DNA of 64,000 nucleotides from Paracoccus sp. (in: a-proteobacteria). GTDB taxonomy: Bacteria > Pseudomonadota > Alphaproteobacteria > Rhodobacterales > Rhodobacteraceae. The position numbers and the translations under genes were made by a program. The stretch spans positions 1 to 64,000 of the forward strand of contig NZ_JAUNTN010000015.1 in assembly GCF_030538695.1 (NCBI RefSeq). Reading direction: 5' to 3'. How positions within the stretch are numbered: the first letter of the stretch is position 1; every line of letters starts with the position of its first letter. Of this stretch, positions 48,065-57,087 are shown piece after piece. Under the pieces are notes generated by a model, which was not told the origin of the DNA, ran no database searches, and was given only the letters and a program-made list of their open reading frames with translations.

Positions 48065-49735
48065 TTACACCCCGGCCTCCTCGGTGTCGTCGGTGGCTTC
48101 GTCAGCCTCCAGTTCGGTCGGATCGACCCAACCCAGCATGACGCGGGCGGTCATCACCATGTCTTGCGCCTGTTCCAGCGTTACGCCGAAAGGTTCCAGA
48201 ACGCCGTCATCCTTGACCCGCTGGCCGTCCGAAGTCGTCCAGCCGCCTGCCAGTTCCCAATCGGCGCAGGTGGCGAAATCTTCCAGCGATTTCACGCCAT
48301 CCTTGGCCAGTGCCTCGATCATTTGGGGGGTGAGCCCCTCAAATTCAACCAGGCTGTCCTCGACACCCAGTTCGCGGGCGGTTTCCAGTGCCTTGCGGTT
48401 CTGTGCCTCGATCACATCGCGGGCGCGGGCCTGCAATTCCTCGGCGGTGGATTCGTCCACGCCCTCGATGGACAGCAGTTCGTCCACATCGACATAGCCG
48501 ACTTCTTCCAGATTGGTGAAGCCTTCGGCCACCAGAAGCTGAGCGAAGAACTCGTCCAGATCAAGCTGATCCATGAACAGCTTGGTGCGGGCGTTGAACT
48601 CGGCCTGACGACGCTTGGATTCTTCTTCTTCGGTCAGGATGTCGATGTCCAGACCTGTCAACTGGCTGGCCAGACGCACGTTCTGGCCGCGCCGGCCGAT
48701 AGCCAGCGAAAGCTGTTCCTCGGGGACGACGACCTCGATGCGCGGTGCATCCTCGTCAAAGACCACCTTGCTGACCTCGGCCGGTTGCAGGGCGTTGACA
48801 AGGAAAGTCGCCTGATCTTCCGACCACGGGATGATGTCGATTTTCTCGCCCTGCAATTCACCCACGACGGCCTGAACGCGGCTGCCGCGCATCCCGACGC
48901 AGGCACCAACCGGGTCGATCGAGTTGTCATAGGAAATCACGCCGATCTTGGCACGGCTGCCGGGATCGCGGGCCACGGCCTTGATCTCGATGACGCCGTC
49001 ATAGATTTCCGGCACTTCCATCTTGAACAATTCGGCCATGAACTCGGGCGCGGTGCGCGACAGGAAAATCTGCGGACCACGGGTTTCGCGGCGCACGTCC
49101 TTGACATAGGCGCGGATGCGGTCGTTCGGGCGATAGCTTTCACGGCCGATCTTGTCATTGCGGCGCAGGATTGCCTCGCCCACGCCAACGTCCACGATGA
49201 CATTGCCGTATTCCTCGCGCTTGACGACACCGTTCACGATGCTGCCCTTGCGGTCCTTGAACTCCTCGAACTGTTTGTCACGCTCGGCTTCGCGGACACG
49301 CTGCAAGATCACCTGTTTGGCGGATTGCGCAGCGATGCGGCCCAACTCGACGGCGGGAACCTGTTCCTGGAACACGTCGCCAACCTGCGGCTTGCCGGTG
49401 AAATCCTCGACCAGCTCACCGTCGCGCAGCCAGAAAGCCGCGCCATTCTTGGCGGCGACGAAATAGGGCGCGGCCTGTTCGGCGGTGAACTCGGCCTGAT
49501 AATTCTCGACCAGATCATCTTCGACCACGGTGCGCACGCGGGTAAAAGTGGCGTTGCCGGTCTTGCGGTCGATCTTGACGCGGATGTCCATTTCCGCGCC
49601 GTAACGCGATTTGGCGGCCCGCGCGAGGCTGTCCTCCATCGCTTCGATCACCAGCGCCGGGTCGATCATCTTTTCGCGCGCGACGGCTTCGGCGGTTTGC
49701 AGCAGCTCAAGCTGGTTGGCAGAGGTGATTGCCAT
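48065..49735 (-). CDS. nusA: Transcription termination/antitermination protein NusA
   Basis: RNA-polymerase-associated factor for pausing, termination and antitermination. 556 residues: N-terminal RNAP-binding domain (LELLQTAEAVAREKMIDPAL), an S1 domain, two KH domains (SRVQAVVGELQGEKIDIIPW and SLAIGRRGQNVRLASQL), then two acidic helix-hairpin-helix repeats (LEEVGYVDVDELLSIEGVDE and LVEFEGLTPQMIEALAKDG) and an acidic tail. A 54-residue ORF with 3-base spacing precedes it. Confidence 0.98.
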   Translation of the reverse strand: MAITSANQLELLQTAEAVAREKMIDPALVIEAMEDSLARAAKSRYGAEMDIRVKIDRKTGNATFTRVRTVVEDDLVENYQAEFTAEQAAPYFVAAKNGAAFWLRDGELVEDFTGKPQVGDVFQEQVPAVELGRIAAQSAKQVILQRVREAERDKQFEEFKDRKGSIVNGVVKREEYGNVIVDVGVGEAILRRNDKIGRESYRPNDRIRAYVKDVRRETRGPQIFLSRTAPEFMAELFKMEVPEIYDGVIEIKAVARDPGSRAKIGVISYDNSIDPVGACVGMRGSRVQAVVGELQGEKIDIIPWSEDQATFLVNALQPAEVSKVVFDEDAPRIEVVVPEEQLSLAIGRRGQNVRLASQLTGLDIDILTEEEESKRRQAEFNARTKLFMDQLDLDEFFAQLLVAEGFTNLEEVGYVDVDELLSIEGVDESTAEELQARARDVIEAQNRKALETARELGVEDSLVEFEGLTPQMIEALAKDGVKSLEDFATCADWELAGGWTTSDGQRVKDDGVLEPFGVTLEQAQDMVMTARVMLGWVDPTELEADEATDDTEEAGV

Positions 49736-49738
49736 TGG

Positions 49739-49903
49739 TCAGTCCTTTTTGACAGCAGGCTTCGCGGTTTCGGCGCGGTTGCGCAGCGATTCCAGCGATT
49801 CAGCAGGGGTATCGACGGGAACCCGGCGCATATAGGCGACGCCGCGTTCCTTATCGACCGTGATGCGGGTTTCGGTTTTCTGGCTCGGTTCGTTGGTGTT
49901 CAT
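49739..49903 (-). CDS. 54-residue ORF between rimP and nusA
   Basis: Starts ATG 49903 six bases after the rimP stop and stops three bases before the nusA ATG. Reads MNTNEPSQKTETRITVDKER, then GVAYMRRVPVDTPAESLESL, then RNRAETAKPAVKKD. The rimP tail AAAGAG serves as ribosome binding site. Codon use is typical of the operon. It may be a real small protein of the NusA transcription complex or a remnant; a ribosome-contacting basic tail (RNRAETAKPAVKK) is visible. Function unknown. Confidence 0.62.
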   Translation of the reverse strand: MNTNEPSQKTETRITVDKERGVAYMRRVPVDTPAESLESLRNRAETAKPAVKKD

Positions 49904-49909
49904 GGCGGC

Positions 49910-50512
49910 TTACTCTTTGGCGCTGTCGGTGTCGTTTTCGGTTTCGATCTCGTCAAAGGCGGTTTCGTCCAGATGTTCGATCTCGACGCCCGCCTCTTTG
50001 CGCTGGCGCAGCATTTCCGCGATCAACTCGTCGGTCAGAAGCAGCTTGGCATCGGCCAGCCAGTCGAAATGCAGGCCGATGGTCTGCACCGCGCCACCTT
50101 CGTCAATGTTCAGTAAAACCTCATCGCCCTCGGTTCCGGCCAGCACACCCTTGAAGCGTTTGCGCCCGTCGATGGGCTGGTTGGTTTCCAGCCGCACCTC
50201 ATAGCCTTCGAAGGTCGCAAAATCCTTCATCCGGGTCAGCGGACGGTCGATGCCGGGGCTGGAAACCTCCAGCGTGTAGTTGTCCTCGATCGGGTCTTCC
50301 ACGTCCAGCGTGGCGCTGAGCATGGTGGAAATCTCTGCGCAATCCTCGACGTTGATGCCGCCTTCGGGGCGGTCGGCCATGATCTGCAACAGCGCGGTCT
50401 TGCCGCCTTGCAGGCGGACGCGGACCAGTTCATAGCCCATGCCTTCGATCACCGGCTGGATGATCTCGGCCAGACGCCGGTCAATGGCGGTCTTGGCGAT
50501 CAGGTCGGACAT
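49910..50512 (-). CDS. rimP: Ribosome maturation factor RimP
   Basis: Needed for 30S subunit assembly. 200 residues from ATG 50512 ([18 protein letters not shown]), RBS GGAGA at 50521-50517. Conserved elements: [37 protein letters not shown] and [20 protein letters not shown]. The tail is acidic ([13 protein letters not shown]), longer than in E. coli (150 residues). Leader gene of the nusA-infB operon, behind a terminator hairpin at 50524-50552. Confidence 0.96.
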   Translation of the reverse strand: MSDLIAKTAIDRRLAEIIQPVIEGMGYELVRVRLQGGKTALLQIMADRPEGGINVEDCAEISTMLSATLDVEDPIEDNYTLEVSSPGIDRPLTRMKDFATFEGYEVRLETNQPIDGRKRFKGVLAGTEGDEVLLNIDEGGAVQTIGLHFDWLADAKLLLTDELIAEMLRQRKEAGVEIEHLDETAFDEIETENDTDSAKE

Positions 50513-50523
50513 GGCGTCTCCAA

Positions 50524-50552
50524 AATAAAAAAGCGGGCTGCAACGGCCCGCT
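50524..50552 (-). terminator. Intrinsic terminator abutting the rimP ribosome binding site
   Basis: On the minus strand AGCGGGC (50552-50546), loop CGTTGCA, GCCCGCT (50538-50532), then TTTTTATTTT. The T tract ends one base before GGAGA of rimP. Only 10-12 bases lie between the tract and the ATG, so any rimP promoter must be upstream of the hairpin. It therefore acts as an attenuator for rimP-nusA-infB, or as the end of the pip transcript, or both. Confidence 0.85.
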
Positions 50553-50600
50553 GTCATCTTCGGTGGGGCAGGGTGTGGACCCCCGCGCCGCTGTTGGAAA

Positions 50601-50632
50601 GGGATATAGGCCAAACCATCGGCAAACGCAAG
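50601..50632 (-). promoter_or_regulatory. RpoH-like promoter of rimP-nusA-infB
   Basis: CTTG (50632-50629), 18 bases, then CCTATATCCC (50610-50601). Nine of ten -10 positions fit CYTATNTNNG (the last G is C). A sigma-70 reading, TTGCGT-N17-TATATC, overlaps it. It starts 4 bases past the pip stop codon, and its transcript would run through the attenuator hairpin at 50552-50524. Confidence 0.6.
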
Positions 50633-50635
50633 GGG

Positions 50636-51616
50636 TCAGCGGGGCCAGTGGTTCATCGCCCGGACCAGCGCCGCAGCGATCCCCGGTTCCGTCATTGCGT
50701 GACCTGCGCCGGGGATAAGCTGCAACCGTGCCAGCGGCCAGCCCGCCGCCAGATCATAGGCCGATTGCGGTGGACAGATCATATCGCAGCGCCCCTGCAC
50801 AATCACGCCCGGCAGATGCGCCATGCGTGGCAGGTCGCGCAGCAATTGGCCTTCGTCCAGAAAACAGCGGTTGTGGAAATAGTGACATTCCAGCCGGGCG
50901 AAGGCCCGTGCATAGCTGGCGGGTGGCATACCCATGCTGTGTTCCGCAACCGAAGCCAGTGCGTTTTCCCAGCGCGCCCAATGTTGGGCATGGGTGACTT
51001 CGGTTTGGTAATCGGTGCCAAACAAACGGCGGTGATAGGCGGCGATCATGTCACCGCGCTCATCCTCGGGGATAGGGGCGATAAACTGCGCCCACTCCTT
51101 TGGATAAAATCGTGCCGGACCTGCGGGCTGGCCATCGCTGCCATAGAACCAGTCCAGCTCTGCCTGACGGCCAAGGAAAACCCCGCGCAGGACCAGCCCC
51201 GCCACCCGTTCAGTATGGGCCTGCGCAAAGGTCAGCGCCAGCGTCGCGCCCCATGAGCCGCCGAACAAAATCACAGGGGGCAGCGCCAACAGGTCGCAGA
51301 TCAGCGCGATGTCCTGCACCAGATGCGCGGTGGTGTTGGCGGTGATCTCGGCATGGGGTGTCGATTGTCCGCAGCCGCGCTGGTCGAACATCACCACCCG
51401 CCAGCGGTCAGGATCAAAGAACCGCCGCATTGCCGGGCTGCATCCGCCGCCCGGCCCGCCATGCAGCACGATGACCGGCTGACCCGCCGGGTTGCCGGAC
51501 TGCTCCAGATAAAGCGTGTGGCCGTCCCCGACCTCAATCCGGCGCCGGTCGAAGGGTTGCGTCGCGTCATAGAGCCGCGCAGGTTCGGATTTCAGATGGC
51601 CAGCATTTTCATTCAT
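50636..51616 (-). CDS. pip: Proline iminopeptidase (alpha/beta hydrolase)
   Basis: Releases N-terminal proline from peptides. 326 residues from ATG 51616 ([19 protein letters not shown]). Oxyanion region [27 protein letters not shown], nucleophile elbow [14 protein letters not shown] and the C-terminal GRCDMICP (Asp) and [12 protein letters not shown] (His) of the triad: the standard Pip arrangement. Divergent from ubiG, 49 bases apart. Upstream in-frame codons extend the frame without family similarity. Confidence 0.93.
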   Translation of the reverse strand: MNENAGHLKSEPARLYDATQPFDRRRIEVGDGHTLYLEQSGNPAGQPVIVLHGGPGGGCSPAMRRFFDPDRWRVVMFDQRGCGQSTPHAEITANTTAHLVQDIALICDLLALPPVILFGGSWGATLALTFAQAHTERVAGLVLRGVFLGRQAELDWFYGSDGQPAGPARFYPKEWAQFIAPIPEDERGDMIAAYHRRLFGTDYQTEVTHAQHWARWENALASVAEHSMGMPPASYARAFARLECHYFHNRCFLDEGQLLRDLPRMAHLPGVIVQGRCDMICPPQSAYDLAAGWPLARLQLIPGAGHAMTEPGIAAALVRAMNHWPR

Positions 51617-51665
51617 GGCGCAACTATATAAGCAAGACCTGCGCTCCGCCAGAGAAGGACAGCCC

Positions 51666-52403
51666 ATGACCAGCAGCATCGACCCCGCCGAAGTCGCCAA
51701 GTTCGAGGCTATGGCCGCCGAATGGTGGTCGCCAACGGGCAAGTTCAAGCCGCTGCATATGATGAACCCGGTGCGGCTGGACTATATCACCCACCAGATT
51801 GCTGCGGAAACGGGCCGCGACCTGACCGCGCCGCAGCCCTTTGCCGGGCTGCGTCTGCTGGATATTGGCTGCGGGGGCGGGCTGTTGTCGGAACCGATGG
51901 CGCGGCTTGGCGCAACCGTGGTCGGGGCGGATGCGGCGGCAGCGAATATCGAAGTGGCGCGGATTCACGCGGAACAATCGGGCGTGCAGATCGACTATCG
52001 CGCCACCACCGCAGAGGCGCTGGCCGAGGTGGGTGAGGCGTTCGATGTTGTCCTTTGCCTTGAAATCGTTGAGCATGTCGCTGATCCGCAAGCGTTCATC
52101 GACACCTGTGCGGGGTTGTTGCGGCCGGGTGGGGTGATGGTCTGTTCGACGCTGAACCGCACCGCCCGCAGTTTCGCCGCCGCCATCATCGGGGCGGAAT
52201 GGGTGATGCGCTGGCTGCCGCGCGGGACGCATGAATGGTCGCGTTTCATCACCCCGGATGAACTGGCTCAGCAGATCCGCAATGCCGGGCTGGTGGTGCT
52301 GGACCGCAGCGGCATGGTTTTCACCCCGATTTCATGGGGCTGGTCGCTGTCGGACCGCGACCTGTCGGTGAATTACGCCATCACAGCCCGGCGCGAGGGC
52401 TGA
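51666..52403 (+). CDS. ubiG: Ubiquinone biosynthesis O-methyltransferase UbiG
   Basis: SAM-dependent O-methyltransferase acting at two steps of ubiquinone synthesis. 245 residues from ATG 51666, AAGGA at 51655. N-terminal signature [33 protein letters not shown] site [20 protein letters not shown], acidic EHVADPQAF and the C-terminal [16 protein letters not shown] region. Length and order are standard. Confidence 0.96.
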   Translation: MTSSIDPAEVAKFEAMAAEWWSPTGKFKPLHMMNPVRLDYITHQIAAETGRDLTAPQPFAGLRLLDIGCGGGLLSEPMARLGATVVGADAAAANIEVARIHAEQSGVQIDYRATTAEALAEVGEAFDVVLCLEIVEHVADPQAFIDTCAGLLRPGGVMVCSTLNRTARSFAAAIIGAEWVMRWLPRGTHEWSRFITPDELAQQIRNAGLVVLDRSGMVFTPISWGWSLSDRDLSVNYAITARREG

Positions 52404-52749
52404 AGGTCTGTTAGCCTGTATCGGCAGGGGAAGCGGTGGGCTGGCCGTCCGGTTTCCAGATGCGCAGATGCGCTTGAAGTGGTGTAAACTGGCCGCCGAA
52501 TAAAGCGGACCAGACGCTATGACCAAGATTATGGCTTTGCCGTCATATTCGCAGGGGTAAGCCATTGGCCTGCCGATCGGTCAATCGAAGCCGCTCGTTT
52601 CGACCGCATAGGGATAAGGCGCTGTTGTTGCTCTCGTTATGCTACCGCTTTCCGGTCCCGTCGGGATGTGTCGGCTGAAACGGCAAACGGGTCAAACGCC
52701 CTTGTTGCGCCTGTGGATGGAAGCCAATGCGGATGCGATGGTGGCCCTT
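52404..52749. other. Non-coding stretch between ubiG and marR
   Basis: About 345 bases between convergent genes. Open frames here are short, with poor codon bias and no ribosome binding sites, and no known element was seen. GATGCGCA-GATGCGCT at about 52456 is a minor tandem-like motif. A decayed insertion is possible but unsupported. Confidence 0.45.
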
Positions 52750-53214
52750 TTAACCTGCGTTCGCGGCATCCAGTTTCTTGCGCAATTCACGCAGCACGGG
52801 CAAGGCTCCGCGCACCTGATCGGTGCCGATATCGCGGACCATATCGCTCATCACCGGCATCATGGCGGCCAGCGCGGCATCCCGCGCGGCCCGTCCCGCC
52901 GGGCTGATCGCCACGAACTTGCGCCGGGCATCGTCCCAATCCGGGCGGATATGGATGTGACCCGCCCATTCCAGCCGTGCCAGCGTGTTGGTCATGGCGC
53001 CACGGGTGACGTGAAACGCCTGTGCCAGTTGTGCGGGGCTGCGTTCTTCGTTCACATGGGCCAGCAGGTTCAGCACCGAAAAGTGCGAAATCTGCATCCC
53101 GCGCGGCAAGGCCCGTTGCAACAGTCCACGCGCAAGCTGTTCCGAGATCAGCAATTCGGAAAACAGGCTGGCAGCCAGCGGGTCATAGAGCGATTCGGGC
53201 GAAAGTTTGTTCAT
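52750..53214 (-). CDS. MarR family transcriptional regulator
   Basis: 154 residues. Winged helix-turn-helix: HFSVLNLLAHVNEERSPAQLAQAF, VTRGAMTNTLARLEWAGHIHI and wing DWDDARRKFVAISPAGRAA. The N-terminal helix (LFSELLISEQLARGLLQRAL) and C-terminal helix form the dimer interface. Overlaps the nitrilase stop by 4 bases (ATGA) at the end of the comF-grxC-nitrilase unit. Ligand and targets unknown. Confidence 0.9.
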   Translation of the reverse strand: MNKLSPESLYDPLAASLFSELLISEQLARGLLQRALPRGMQISHFSVLNLLAHVNEERSPAQLAQAFHVTRGAMTNTLARLEWAGHIHIRPDWDDARRKFVAISPAGRAARDAALAAMMPVMSDMVRDIGTDQVRGALPVLRELRKKLDAANAG

Positions 53215-54101
53215 TGTGGCAGGTCTTGGGGCGCGATAAAGGCGCGGGTCTGGTCAAGGGCGGGAATGTGGGATCGTGCCTCTTTTACCGCCCTCAGGTC
53301 AAGGTCGGTCAGCATCACACCCGGCGTTGCCCCCGCATCGGCCAGCACCTTGCCCCAAGGGTCAACCGCCAGTGCGTGACCATAGCTTTCGCGGGGTGCG
53401 GCGCTGGCACCATCGCGCAGCGGATGTCGCCCGGTCTGCGCTGCCGCCAGCACGAAACAGCCGGTCTCGATTGCGCGGGCGCGTAGCAGCGTATGCCAAT
53501 GCGCCGCCCCGGTCAGAGGGTGAAACGCCGCCGGGATCAGCAAAATCTGCGCTCCTGCTTGCGCAAGGCTGCGATAAAGATGTGGAAAACGCAGATCGTA
53601 GCAGATGGTTAACCCCAAGGATGCGCCGCCCGGCCCTTGTGCCAGCACCGCGCGGTCGCCGGGCTGGTAACGGGCCGATTCGCGGATGCTCTGCCCGCCG
53701 GGAAGGTCCACGTCGAACATATGGATCTTGTCGTAACGTGCAGTGATCCGGCCCGTCGGGTCGATCAGGAAGCTGCGGTTGACGAAGGGCGGTTGCCCCG
53801 CGGCCTGATGATCCGCCCGCAACAGCAGCGAGCCGATGGCCAGCCATATCCCATGCCGCGCCGCGGCCTGCCGCAGCCCGGCAAGCGTCGGGTTGCTATC
53901 CTCGGGGTGCAGCAAATCCGGCAGACGCCCGGTCTCAGGCGTCAGCAGATTTGTTGCCTCGGGTGTCAGCACAAGCTGCGCACCCCCTGCTGCCGCCTGT
54001 GCGATGCTCTCCTGCGTCAAGGCAAGATTGGCTGCCATATCGTCCGAGACGCAAAGCTGCGCCAGCGCCACCCGCAACACCTCACCTTGCCCCTGTTCCA
54101 T
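53211..54101 (-). CDS. Carbon-nitrogen hydrolase (Nit1-like, deaminated glutathione amidase)
   Basis: 296 residues. Catalytic triad: Glu in LVLTPEATNL, Lys in RYDKIHMFDVDLPGG, Cys in LTICYDLRFPHLYR. The FDVDLPGGQSIRESARYQPG segment and HWHTLLRARAIE are typical of the Nit1 branch that hydrolyses deaminated glutathione. It is encoded 3 bases after grxC, which fits a glutathione-linked role. Other omega-amidase activities remain possible. Confidence 0.88.
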   Translation of the reverse strand: MEQGQGEVLRVALAQLCVSDDMAANLALTQESIAQAAAGGAQLVLTPEATNLLTPETGRLPDLLHPEDSNPTLAGLRQAAARHGIWLAIGSLLLRADHQAAGQPPFVNRSFLIDPTGRITARYDKIHMFDVDLPGGQSIRESARYQPGDRAVLAQGPGGASLGLTICYDLRFPHLYRSLAQAGAQILLIPAAFHPLTGAAHWHTLLRARAIETGCFVLAAAQTGRHPLRDGASAAPRESYGHALAVDPWGKVLADAGATPGVMLTDLDLRAVKEARSHIPALDQTRAFIAPQDLPQ

Positions 54102-54104
54102 GGA

Positions 54105-54362
54105 TCAGGCGGCCAGAAGGGCGTCCAGCTTGCCCTGTGCGTCCAGTGCGTGCAGGTCGTCGCTGCCGCCGATGCCTTTGTCGTCAATGAAAATCTGCGG
54201 CACGGTGCGGCGGCCATTCGCGCGGGCCGTCATCGCATCGCGCAGGGAAGGATCACGCGACACGTCGATTTCGGTGTAAGTGACATTCTTGCTTTGCAGC
54301 AAAGTCTTGGCCCGCTTACAATAGGGGCAGGTCGGTGTGGTGTAGATCTCAACTTTTGCCAT
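54105..54362 (-). CDS. grxC: Glutaredoxin 3
   Basis: 85 residues, the normal length. Active site TPTCPYCKRAKTLL (CPYC), TVPQIFIDDKGIGG with the cis-Pro glutathione site, and GGSDDLHALDAQGKL. Reduces glutathione-mixed disulfides in the cytoplasm. Located between comF and the nitrilase gene on the same strand. Confidence 0.97.
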   Translation of the reverse strand: MAKVEIYTTPTCPYCKRAKTLLQSKNVTYTEIDVSRDPSLRDAMTARANGRRTVPQIFIDDKGIGGSDDLHALDAQGKLDALLAA

Positions 54363-54397
54363 GATGCTTTCCGTTCTGGTGTTGCGTTACCCTCTGT

Positions 54398-55147
54398 CTA
54401 GTTGTCCTTGACCGCCCGCGCCAGCACCGCGACCGTCACCGGGCCAAGACCCGCCATGCGCAGCGTCCGCGTCGCCTCGGACATGGTTGCGCCCGAGGCC
54501 ATCACGTCGTCGATCAGCAGCACCGGCCGCCCCGCCAACCGCTGCGCCGCGACCCGTGGCACGGTAAAGGCACGGTCCATGTTTTGCCGCCGGTCCTCGG
54601 CCGAGCGATGCCCCTGTGGCAGAGTGTTGCGGGCGCGGCGCAGCGCCAGCGGTTCATGGGCGAGGCCAAGGCTGCGGGCCACCATATGCGACATCAATTC
54701 CGCCTGATTATACTTGCGCCGCAGCAGCCTGCGCGGGTGCAGCGGTATCGGAATTACCACGCTGCCGGGGTCGGTTCCATGCAGGGCTTGCGCCAGCCAG
54801 CGCCCCATCAGCGGCCCAAGGTCGGGCCGGTCGCCGTGTTTCAGCGCCAGCACCATGCGTTTGGCGCTGCCGTCATAGATGGTTGCGGCCCTTGCGCCGT
54901 CCCATGCTGGTGGTGAGATCAGGCAATCGTCGCATAGCGCGTCCCGCGCCACCTCTCCGGCGTCGGGCAGAGGTGCCGCGCAGCCCCGGCAGGTGCTGCG
55001 GGTGATAAAGTGCATGTCTGACCAGCAGGCTGGGCAGAGCGCCCCATCCCCCGCCACGCCTTCGGCGCAGCAAGGGCATTGTGGCGGGTAAAGCACGCGC
55101 AAGGCGCCTTTCAACATCAGCCGAAACGGGGTAGAGGCAATGCCCAT
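54398..55147 (-). CDS. comF: ComF family phosphoribosyltransferase-like protein
   Basis: About 250 residues. N-terminal zinc-ribbon cysteines PPQCPCC and CPACW, CRGC and CDDC, then a PRTase fold with VVIPIPLHPRRLLRRKYNQAELM and the PRPP-binding VLLIDDVMASGATMSEATRTL. ComF is needed for DNA uptake in competent bacteria, but homologues are widespread in species not known to be competent. ATG 55147 is used; ATG 55117 (MLKGALRVLYPPQ) is an alternative, as 55147 is 1-2 bases inside the divergent methyltransferase gene. Confidence 0.9.
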   Translation of the reverse strand: MGIASTPFRLMLKGALRVLYPPQCPCCAEGVAGDGALCPACWSDMHFITRSTCRGCAAPLPDAGEVARDALCDDCLISPPAWDGARAATIYDGSAKRMVLALKHGDRPDLGPLMGRWLAQALHGTDPGSVVIPIPLHPRRLLRRKYNQAELMSHMVARSLGLAHEPLALRRARNTLPQGHRSAEDRRQNMDRAFTVPRVAAQRLAGRPVLLIDDVMASGATMSEATRTLRMAGLGPVTVAVLARAVKDN

Positions 55148-55976
55148 GACTTCCGATCCCAAAACCTTACCATTGATCGACCGGCCTGCCCTGAGCAGGA
55201 ATCGCGCCCGCGCCCTGCGCCTTGGGCTGGCGGATTTCCTGCACCGAATCGCCGGTGACGAGATTCACTTTAGACTCGAAGAGATTAACAGAAGGTTTAC
55301 CGACACCGCCGTTATCAGCGGTTTTCCTGAAATCTGGTCAGAAATCTTCCCACAGGCGCGTCAATTGCACGATGATGACGTGCTGGACCTTGCCCCGGCA
55401 AGCCTTGATCTGGTGATTCACGCGCTGGCGCTGCATCAGTCCAATGATCCGGTCGGGCAGATGGTGCAGGCGGCTCGCGCCCTGCGCCCGGACGGGCTGT
55501 TCATCGGGGTGGTTCTTGGAGGCGAAACGCTGGCCGGGCTGCGCGATGCGCTGCGTCGGGCCGAGGCTGAAATGACCGGAGGGTTGTCGCCGCGCAGCTT
55601 GCCGATGGCTGAAATCCGTGACTGGGGCGGGCTGCTGGGCCGGGCCGGGCTGGCACTGCCGGTGGCGGATCAGATCAGCCAGAAGGTCAGCTATCGTGAC
55701 CTTCCGCATCTGGCACGAGATCTGCGGGCGATGGGGGAAACCAACGCGCTGACGGCCCGGCTGCGCAGCCTGTCGCGACGGGCGATTTTCACCCGTGCGG
55801 GTGAAATCATGGCCCGCGAGCAGGCTGATGTGAACGATCCGGCGCGGATCAGCGTTACCTATGAGATGATTTTCCTGACCGGCTGGTCTCCGGCCGATAA
55901 CCAGCAAAAGCCGCTGCGGCCGGGGTCGGCAACGACCTCTTTGGCCGAGGCGCTGAATAGCCAGAGCAAACCATGA
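55146..55976 (+). CDS. SAM-dependent methyltransferase (NDUFAF5/BioC-like)
   Basis: 276 residues from ATG 55146 (MTSDPKTLPLIDRPALSRNR), GAGG 8 bases upstream; ATG 55140 is also possible. The N-terminal DRPALSRNRARALRLGLADF is typical of alphaproteobacterial methyltransferases related to the complex I assembly factor NDUFAF5. The SAM-binding region is degenerate around VISGFPEIWSE, and DLAPASLDLVIHALALHQSNDPVGQM and LRPDGLFIGVVLGG fit motifs post-I and II. Stop/start overlap with hemH. Substrate unknown. Confidence 0.82.
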   Translation: MTSDPKTLPLIDRPALSRNRARALRLGLADFLHRIAGDEIHFRLEEINRRFTDTAVISGFPEIWSEIFPQARQLHDDDVLDLAPASLDLVIHALALHQSNDPVGQMVQAARALRPDGLFIGVVLGGETLAGLRDALRRAEAEMTGGLSPRSLPMAEIRDWGGLLGRAGLALPVADQISQKVSYRDLPHLARDLRAMGETNALTARLRSLSRRAIFTRAGEIMAREQADVNDPARISVTYEMIFLTGWSPADNQQKPLRPGSATTSLAEALNSQSKP

Positions 55977-56995
55977 TCCATCTTCCTGCTGACCATCCGA
56001 AACTGCCCGCCCGCAAGATTGGGGTGCTGATTGCCAATCTTGGCACGCCGGATAACTATGATTACTGGTCGATGCGCCGCTATCTGAATGAGTTTCTGTC
56101 GGATAAAAGGGTGATCGACTATCCGGCGTGGAAATGGCAACCGATCCTGCAAGGGATCATCCTGACCAAGCGGCCATTTACGTCGGGCGCGAATTACAAG
56201 CTGATCTGGAACCATGAGGCGGGGGAAAGCCCGCTGATGACGATTACGAAGGCGCAGACCGCCCGCATCGCCGAGGCTGCTGCCGCGCGTTGGGGCGACC
56301 GGGTGATGGTCGATTTTTGTATGCGTTATGGGAACCCCTCGACCCCTGATGTGCTGGATCGGATGGTCAGGGCAGGGTGTGACCGGATCGTGTTCCTGCC
56401 GCTTTATCCGCAATATGCCGGGGCAACGACGGCGACGGCCAATGACCAGTTGTTCCGGGCGCTGATGACGCAAAAGGCGCAACCTGCCGTGCGCACGGTT
56501 CCGGCCTATTTCGACCGTCCCGACTATATCGAGGCGCTGGCGCAATCGGTGTTGCGCAAGCTGAATGGTCACCGTCCGCAAAAGCTGGTCGCCAGCTATC
56601 ACGGGATGCCGCGCCGCTATCTGATGGAAGGCGACCCGTATCATTGCCAATGCCAAAAAACCACGCGCCTGCTGCGCGAGCGGCTTGGCTGGCCCGAAGA
56701 TGCCATCGACACCACCTTCCAGTCGGTGTTCGGGTCCGAGGAATGGCTGCGCCCCTATACGGTTGAGCATGTGGCCGATCTGGCACAGCGCGGCATCACC
56801 GATATTGCCGTGATTTCCCCCGCTTTTGCAGCCGATTGCATCGAAACGCTGGAGGAAATCAACGGCGAGATCCGCCACGCCTTCGAGGATGCGGGCGGTC
56901 AGCAATTCATCTATATCCCCTGCCTGAATGACGATCAGGCGCATATCGACACGCTGGTTTCGGTGATTGCCGAGAACCTTGCGGGCTGGGTGTAA
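55973..56995 (+). CDS. hemH: Ferrochelatase
   Basis: Inserts Fe2+ into protoporphyrin IX, the last step of heme synthesis. 340 residues. Starts in the ATGA overlap with the preceding methyltransferase gene. Conserved motifs: IGVLIANLGTPDNYDYWSMR, MRYGNPSTPDVLDRM, VFLPLYPQYAGATTATAND, the metal-binding His in ASYHGMPRRYLMEGDPYHCQC and VISPAFAADCIETLEEI with the catalytic Glu. HCQCQ may reflect a cluster-related Cys pair. Membrane-associated or soluble. Confidence 0.97.
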   Translation: MIHLPADHPKLPARKIGVLIANLGTPDNYDYWSMRRYLNEFLSDKRVIDYPAWKWQPILQGIILTKRPFTSGANYKLIWNHEAGESPLMTITKAQTARIAEAAAARWGDRVMVDFCMRYGNPSTPDVLDRMVRAGCDRIVFLPLYPQYAGATTATANDQLFRALMTQKAQPAVRTVPAYFDRPDYIEALAQSVLRKLNGHRPQKLVASYHGMPRRYLMEGDPYHCQCQKTTRLLRERLGWPEDAIDTTFQSVFGSEEWLRPYTVEHVADLAQRGITDIAVISPAFAADCIETLEEINGEIRHAFEDAGGQQFIYIPCLNDDQAHIDTLVSVIAENLAGWV

Positions 56996-57008
56996 AAGAA
57001 ATCCGGCT

Positions 57009-57026
57009 GGCGGTTTTCAGACCGCC
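57009..57026 (+). terminator. Hairpin after hemH
   Basis: GGCGGT (57009-57014), loop TTTCAG, ACCGCC (57021-57026), 14 bases after the hemH stop. No T tract, so any termination is weak or Rho-assisted. Confidence 0.45.
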
Positions 57027-57087
57027 GCCGGGGTGCCGGGCGGCTGAACAGTCTTGATTTCAGCTTGGCGGATGCGCATGATTTTGC

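Noticed and set aside
44312..52749. Decayed insertion-sequence remnants in the gene-poor stretches near 44.4 kb and 52.5 kb
   Set aside because: Both have irregular codon use, but no transposase fragment, terminal repeat or target duplication could be recognised.
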